This document shows, piece after piece, positions 61,289-64,000 of a stretch of 64,000 nt of DNA. The first letter of the stretch is position 1. Every line of letters starts with the position of its first letter. The notes beneath the pieces were generated by a model that worked only from the letters and a program-made list of their open reading frames with translations, ran no database searches and was not told the origin of the DNA. Origin of the DNA: Benzoatithermus sp963720725 (GTDB lineage Bacteria > Pseudomonadota > Alphaproteobacteria > Geminicoccales > Geminicoccaceae); the NCBI GenBank assembly GCA_963720725.1, contig CAVRGN010000003.1, positions 1,364,001 to 1,428,000 of the forward strand, read 5' to 3'. Both the position numbers and the translations under genes were made by a program.

Positions 61289-62569
61289 GTGATCGACATC
61301 CGATGGCTGCGCGAGGAGCCCGAGGCATTCGACCGTGCGCTGGCGCGGCGCGGCCATCCGCCCGCGGCGGCGACGGTCCTGGACCTCGACGCCGCGCGGC
61401 GTGCGCTCGAAACCGAGCTGCAGGAAGCTCAGGCGACGCGCAATCGGCTGTCGCGGGAGATCGGCCAGCGATCCGGGCAGGGCGAAAAGCCCTCGGCGGA
61501 ACTCCTGGCCGAGATGGCCGGGCTCAAGGAACGGGTGAAGCAAGGCGAGGACAAGTTGCGGGCCCTGCAGGCCGAGCAGGACGCGCTGCTGGCCACATTT
61601 CCGAACCTGCTCGCCGCCGACGTGCCGGACGGACCCGACGAGCGCAGCAACGTCGAGCTGAGGCGCTGGGGCGAACCCCGCAACTTCGCGTTCGACCCGC
61701 GGCCACATGAGGAGCTCGGCGCAGGGCTGGGCATGGATTTCGCGCGCGCGGCCAGGCTCTCCGGCGCGCGGTTCGTGGTCCTGTGGGGCCAGCTCGCGGA
61801 GCTGGAGCGAGCGCTCGGCCGGTACATGCTCGACCTGCAGACCCGAGAGCACGGCTACACCGAGGTCGCCCTGCCTTACCTCGTCCGCGACGCCGCGCTG
61901 TTCGGGACCGGTCAGCTGCCCAAGTTCGGCGATGATCTGTTCCGCACCACGGGCGACCACTTCCTGATCCCCACCGCCGAGGTGCCGCTCACCAACCTGG
62001 TCGCCGGCGAGATCGTCGACGAGGCGCGGCTACCGATGCGGCTGACAGCCTTGACTCCATGCTTCCGTTCCGAAGCCGGCGCCGCCGGCAAGGATACCAA
62101 GGGCATGATCCGCCAGCATCAGTTCACCAAGGTGGAGATGGTGAGCGTCACCACGCCCGAGGAAGCGGACGCGGAGCATGAGCGGATGACCGGCTGCGCC
62201 GAGGCGGTGCTGCGCCGTCTGGATCTGCCCTACCGCGTGATGGTCCTGGCCTCGGGCGATACCGGCTTTTCGGCCCGGCGAACCTACGACGTCGAGGTCT
62301 GGCTGCCCGGCCACGGCGCCTACCGCGAGATTTCGAGCTGCTCGACCTGCGGGGATTTCCAGGCCAGGCGCATGAACGCGCGCTGCCGGGCCAAGGACAC
62401 GAGGCAGACCCGCTTCGTGCACACGCTCAACGGCTCCGGCCTCGCTGTCGGCCGAACGCTGATCGCGGTCTTGGAGAACTATCAGGAACCCGACGGCAGC
62501 GTGGTCGTGCCTCCGGTCCTGCGTCCCTACCTGCATGGCCGCGAGCGGCTGATCCCGGGTGGAGCCTGA
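61289..62569 (+). CDS. serS: Seryl-tRNA synthetase
   Basis: 426 residues from a GTG at 61289. N-terminal coiled-coil arm (about 30-100) for tRNA binding, then the class II core: motif 2 LTPCFRSEAGAAGKDTKGMIRQHQFTKVEMV and motif 3 with TLNGSGLAVGRTLIAVLENYQ. The serine-specific EISSCSTCGDFQARRMNARCR loop is present. Charges tRNA-Ser and, for selenocysteine users, tRNA-Sec. The order tatC-serS-surE is widely conserved in alphaproteobacteria. Confidence 0.97.
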   Translation: MIDIRWLREEPEAFDRALARRGHPPAAATVLDLDAARRALETELQEAQATRNRLSREIGQRSGQGEKPSAELLAEMAGLKERVKQGEDKLRALQAEQDALLATFPNLLAADVPDGPDERSNVELRRWGEPRNFAFDPRPHEELGAGLGMDFARAARLSGARFVVLWGQLAELERALGRYMLDLQTREHGYTEVALPYLVRDAALFGTGQLPKFGDDLFRTTGDHFLIPTAEVPLTNLVAGEIVDEARLPMRLTALTPCFRSEAGAAGKDTKGMIRQHQFTKVEMVSVTTPEEADAEHERMTGCAEAVLRRLDLPYRVMVLASGDTGFSARRTYDVEVWLPGHGAYREISSCSTCGDFQARRMNARCRAKDTRQTRFVHTLNGSGLAVGRTLIAVLENYQEPDGSVVVPPVLRPYLHGRERLIPGGA

Positions 62570-62572
62570 GCG

Positions 62573-63340
62573 ATGATCCGACGCCCGCCGCGGATCCTGG
62601 TCAGCAACGACGACGGCATCAATGCCGTGGGGATCAAGACCCTCGAGCGTATCGCCCGCACGCTGAGCGACGATGTCTGGGTGGTCGCCCCGGAAACCAA
62701 CCAGAGCGGCGCCGCGCACTCGCTGACGCTCACCCGGCCCTTGCGCGTGCGACGCCACGGCGAGCGCCAATTCTCGGTCGACGGCACGCCCACCGACTGC
62801 GTGCTGATCGCCCTGCAGCGGATCGTCGACGGGGCTCCGGTCGATCTGATGCTGTCCGGAATCAACCATGGCGCCAATCTGGGCGAGGACATCACCTATT
62901 CCGGCACCGTCGCCGCGGCGATGGAGGCCACCCTGTTCAAGGTGCCCGCGATCGCGTTCAGCCAGGTCTGCGAGAACCGCCAGCACATCCGCTGGCCCAC
63001 GGCCGAGCGCTTCGCGGCCGAGGTGATCGAGCGTCTGCTGTCCTTGCCGTGGGCGCCGGACGTTCTCATCAACGTCAACCTGCCCGACCGCGACCCGGAC
63101 GAGGTGCGCGGCGTCCGGGTCGCGGTTCAGGGAGCCCGTAAGATCGGCGACACGCTGCTGGAGCGCACCGATCCCCGCGGCGAGCCCTACCTATGGATCG
63201 GGGCCTTGCGCGAGGCCACGGACCCGGCAGAGGGCACCGACCTCGCGGCGGTGGCGGCGGGCTATGTGTCGGTCACCCCGGTGCATCTCGACATGACCCA
63301 TCACCAGAGCCTGGACGCCTTGCGCGGGCGCTTCGGCTGA
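62573..63340 (+). CDS. surE: 5'/3'-nucleotidase SurE
   Basis: 255 residues. Metal-binding ILVSNDDGINAVGIKTLE, WVVAPETNQSGAAHSLTL, the VDGTPTDCVLIAL loop and SGINHGANLGEDITYSGTVAAAMEA identify SurE, a survival-linked nucleotidase. It starts 3 bases after serS. In many relatives the protein-L-isoaspartate methyltransferase gene pcm follows; here it does not. Confidence 0.96.
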   Translation: MIRRPPRILVSNDDGINAVGIKTLERIARTLSDDVWVVAPETNQSGAAHSLTLTRPLRVRRHGERQFSVDGTPTDCVLIALQRIVDGAPVDLMLSGINHGANLGEDITYSGTVAAAMEATLFKVPAIAFSQVCENRQHIRWPTAERFAAEVIERLLSLPWAPDVLINVNLPDRDPDEVRGVRVAVQGARKIGDTLLERTDPRGEPYLWIGALREATDPAEGTDLAAVAAGYVSVTPVHLDMTHHQSLDALRGRFG

Positions 63341-63353
63341 ACGGCAACCGCGG

Positions 63354-63375
63354 ATCGGCGACTTCGTCCGCCGAT
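63354..63375 (+). terminator. Weak hairpin after surE
   Basis: ATCGGCG and CGCCGAT pair over 7 bases around an 8-base loop, 14 bases after the surE stop. There is no T-run. Possible terminator. Confidence 0.35.
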
Positions 63376-63486
63376 TGTGGCGCGGCGGTGACGCAATGTG
63401 GTGTGCCGGGACGACCCGGACCCTTGATATGTCCGGATCGTCACCTCTAAGGTGCTGTCCCCAATGCCTCGGTAAGGAGCGCCACG

Positions 63487-64000
63487 GTGCGCTTAGGTGG
63501 TGGCGCCCTTCTGCTGCTTTGCTTGGCCGGTTGCACGACCTACCAGCCGGTCGACTGGAGCGAGCGTGCGGGCGCCGCGGCGGCTCCGGCACTTGCAGCG
63601 GAAGATGGCAGCGCCACGCGGCACCGCGTCGCCCGAGGCGAAACCTTGTCCGGGCTGGCCGTACGCTACCGTGTGCCGCTGAAGGAACTGGCGCTCGCCA
63701 ATCGGATCCCGTCCCCCTACCGGCTCTACGCCGGCCAGTTCCTGACCGTCCCGGCCGCTTCCGGCGCTTCGGTACCGGCCGCGACGCAAGCCGTGGCCAT
63801 GGTGGTCCCCGCCCGCCGTGCGCCCAGAACGCTGCCCGAGCCCACCATCGAAGCAAAGACGGCGGGCGTGCAGGTGGTCTCGCTGGAGGCGCCGCCGATC
63901 CCGCCGCAGCTGCCCCGTTCGCGCCTGGAAGCCAGCCACGGTGCCGCCGCGGGCCATGAGCCTCCGGCGCTGTCCGGCGATGGCTTCCTGTGGCCGGTGC
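63487..64000 (+). CDS. LysM-domain lipoprotein, NlpD-like (3' end outside window)
   Basis: The gene runs off the right edge with 171 codons visible. The GTG at 63487 has a good ribosome-binding site (AAGGAG at 63474-63479). The N-terminus GALLLLCLAGCTTYQPV is a lipoprotein signal with lipobox LAGC. A LysM domain follows at about residues 40-85 (HRVARGETLSGLAVRYRVPLKELALANRI...AGQFLTVP), which binds peptidoglycan. A Pro/Ala-rich linker then leads to GDGFLWPV, the usual opening of an M23 peptidase domain that would continue outside. Position after surE is that of nlpD, an activator of cell-separation amidases. Confidence 0.88.
   Translation, partial: MRLGGGALLLLCLAGCTTYQPVDWSERAGAAAAPALAAEDGSATRHRVARGETLSGLAVRYRVPLKELALANRIPSPYRLYAGQFLTVPAASGASVPAATQAVAMVVPARRAPRTLPEPTIEAKTAGVQVVSLEAPPIPPQLPRSRLEASHGAAAGHEPPALSGDGFLWPV

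Overview
The window is a high-GC, gene-dense bacterial chromosome segment. Several features place it in the Alphaproteobacteria: a CtrA response regulator (13591-14304) with a TTAA-N7-TTAA box upstream, a GTTC-N7-GTTC type SOS box in front of imuA (22860-22874), and the block dgt-argS-SPOR-nagZ-M50 protease-scpA-scpB-tatABC-serS-surE-LysM lipoprotein (51.7-64 kb). A Rhodospirillales/Geminicoccales-like, flagellated heterotroph would fit, but that finer placement is inference. No rRNA, tRNA, CRISPR or intact insertion sequence was seen.

Layout. 1-5.7 kb: the end of a large VWA/DUF4114 surface or secreted protein with a strong terminator, apaG, a mandelate-racemase homologue with an altered catalytic lysine, then ispH-thrB-rnhA. 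5.7-9.2 kb: an accessory strip with three antitoxin genes (AbrB, Phd, RHH), each with a palindrome just upstream, PIN and RelE toxins, a distinctly AT-rich small gene and a protein of unknown function. 9.2-14.3 kb: a secreted esterase, a ferredoxin-NADP reductase with its 2Fe-2S ferredoxin, fliI-fliJ and ctrA. 14.3-24.2 kb: a glutathione S-transferase remnant, a FecR protein plus CHASE2-adenylate cyclase pair, an aromatic-amino-acid-lyase homologue lacking the usual MIO tripeptide, a sensor kinase, an alpha/beta hydrolase, orphan imuA and a nitrilase-family amidase. 24.1-32.5 kb: a trehalose/glycogen cluster (glgC-like, treX, treZ, treY) with a glycine-zipper stress protein. 32.7-37.9 kb: a CBS protein, a lipoprotein, a bifunctional mannose-1-P guanylyltransferase, an acyl-CoA synthetase, MarC and DUF3072.

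37.9-50.4 kb is a transport and amine-metabolism region. Two tandem THI5/NMT1-like binding proteins are followed by a ribose-type ABC system with a divergent GntR regulator carrying two winged helices. Beyond that lies a five-gene operon with a DgcA-like flavoenzyme, a non-pyrrolysine MttB-family methyltransferase and NitT/TauT-type ATPase and permeases. The ribose-type module appears to sit between the binding proteins and the permease operon they may serve. 50.4-51.6 kb holds crcB-DUF190 and an A-type Fe-S carrier. The rest is the conserved housekeeping block.

Four conserved genes (rnhA, the ferredoxin reductase, the ribose-type permease and argS) are each interrupted by an apparent single-base indel. 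Because argS is normally essential, at least some of these are probably sequence errors. The genes are annotated across the shift and each shift is reported.
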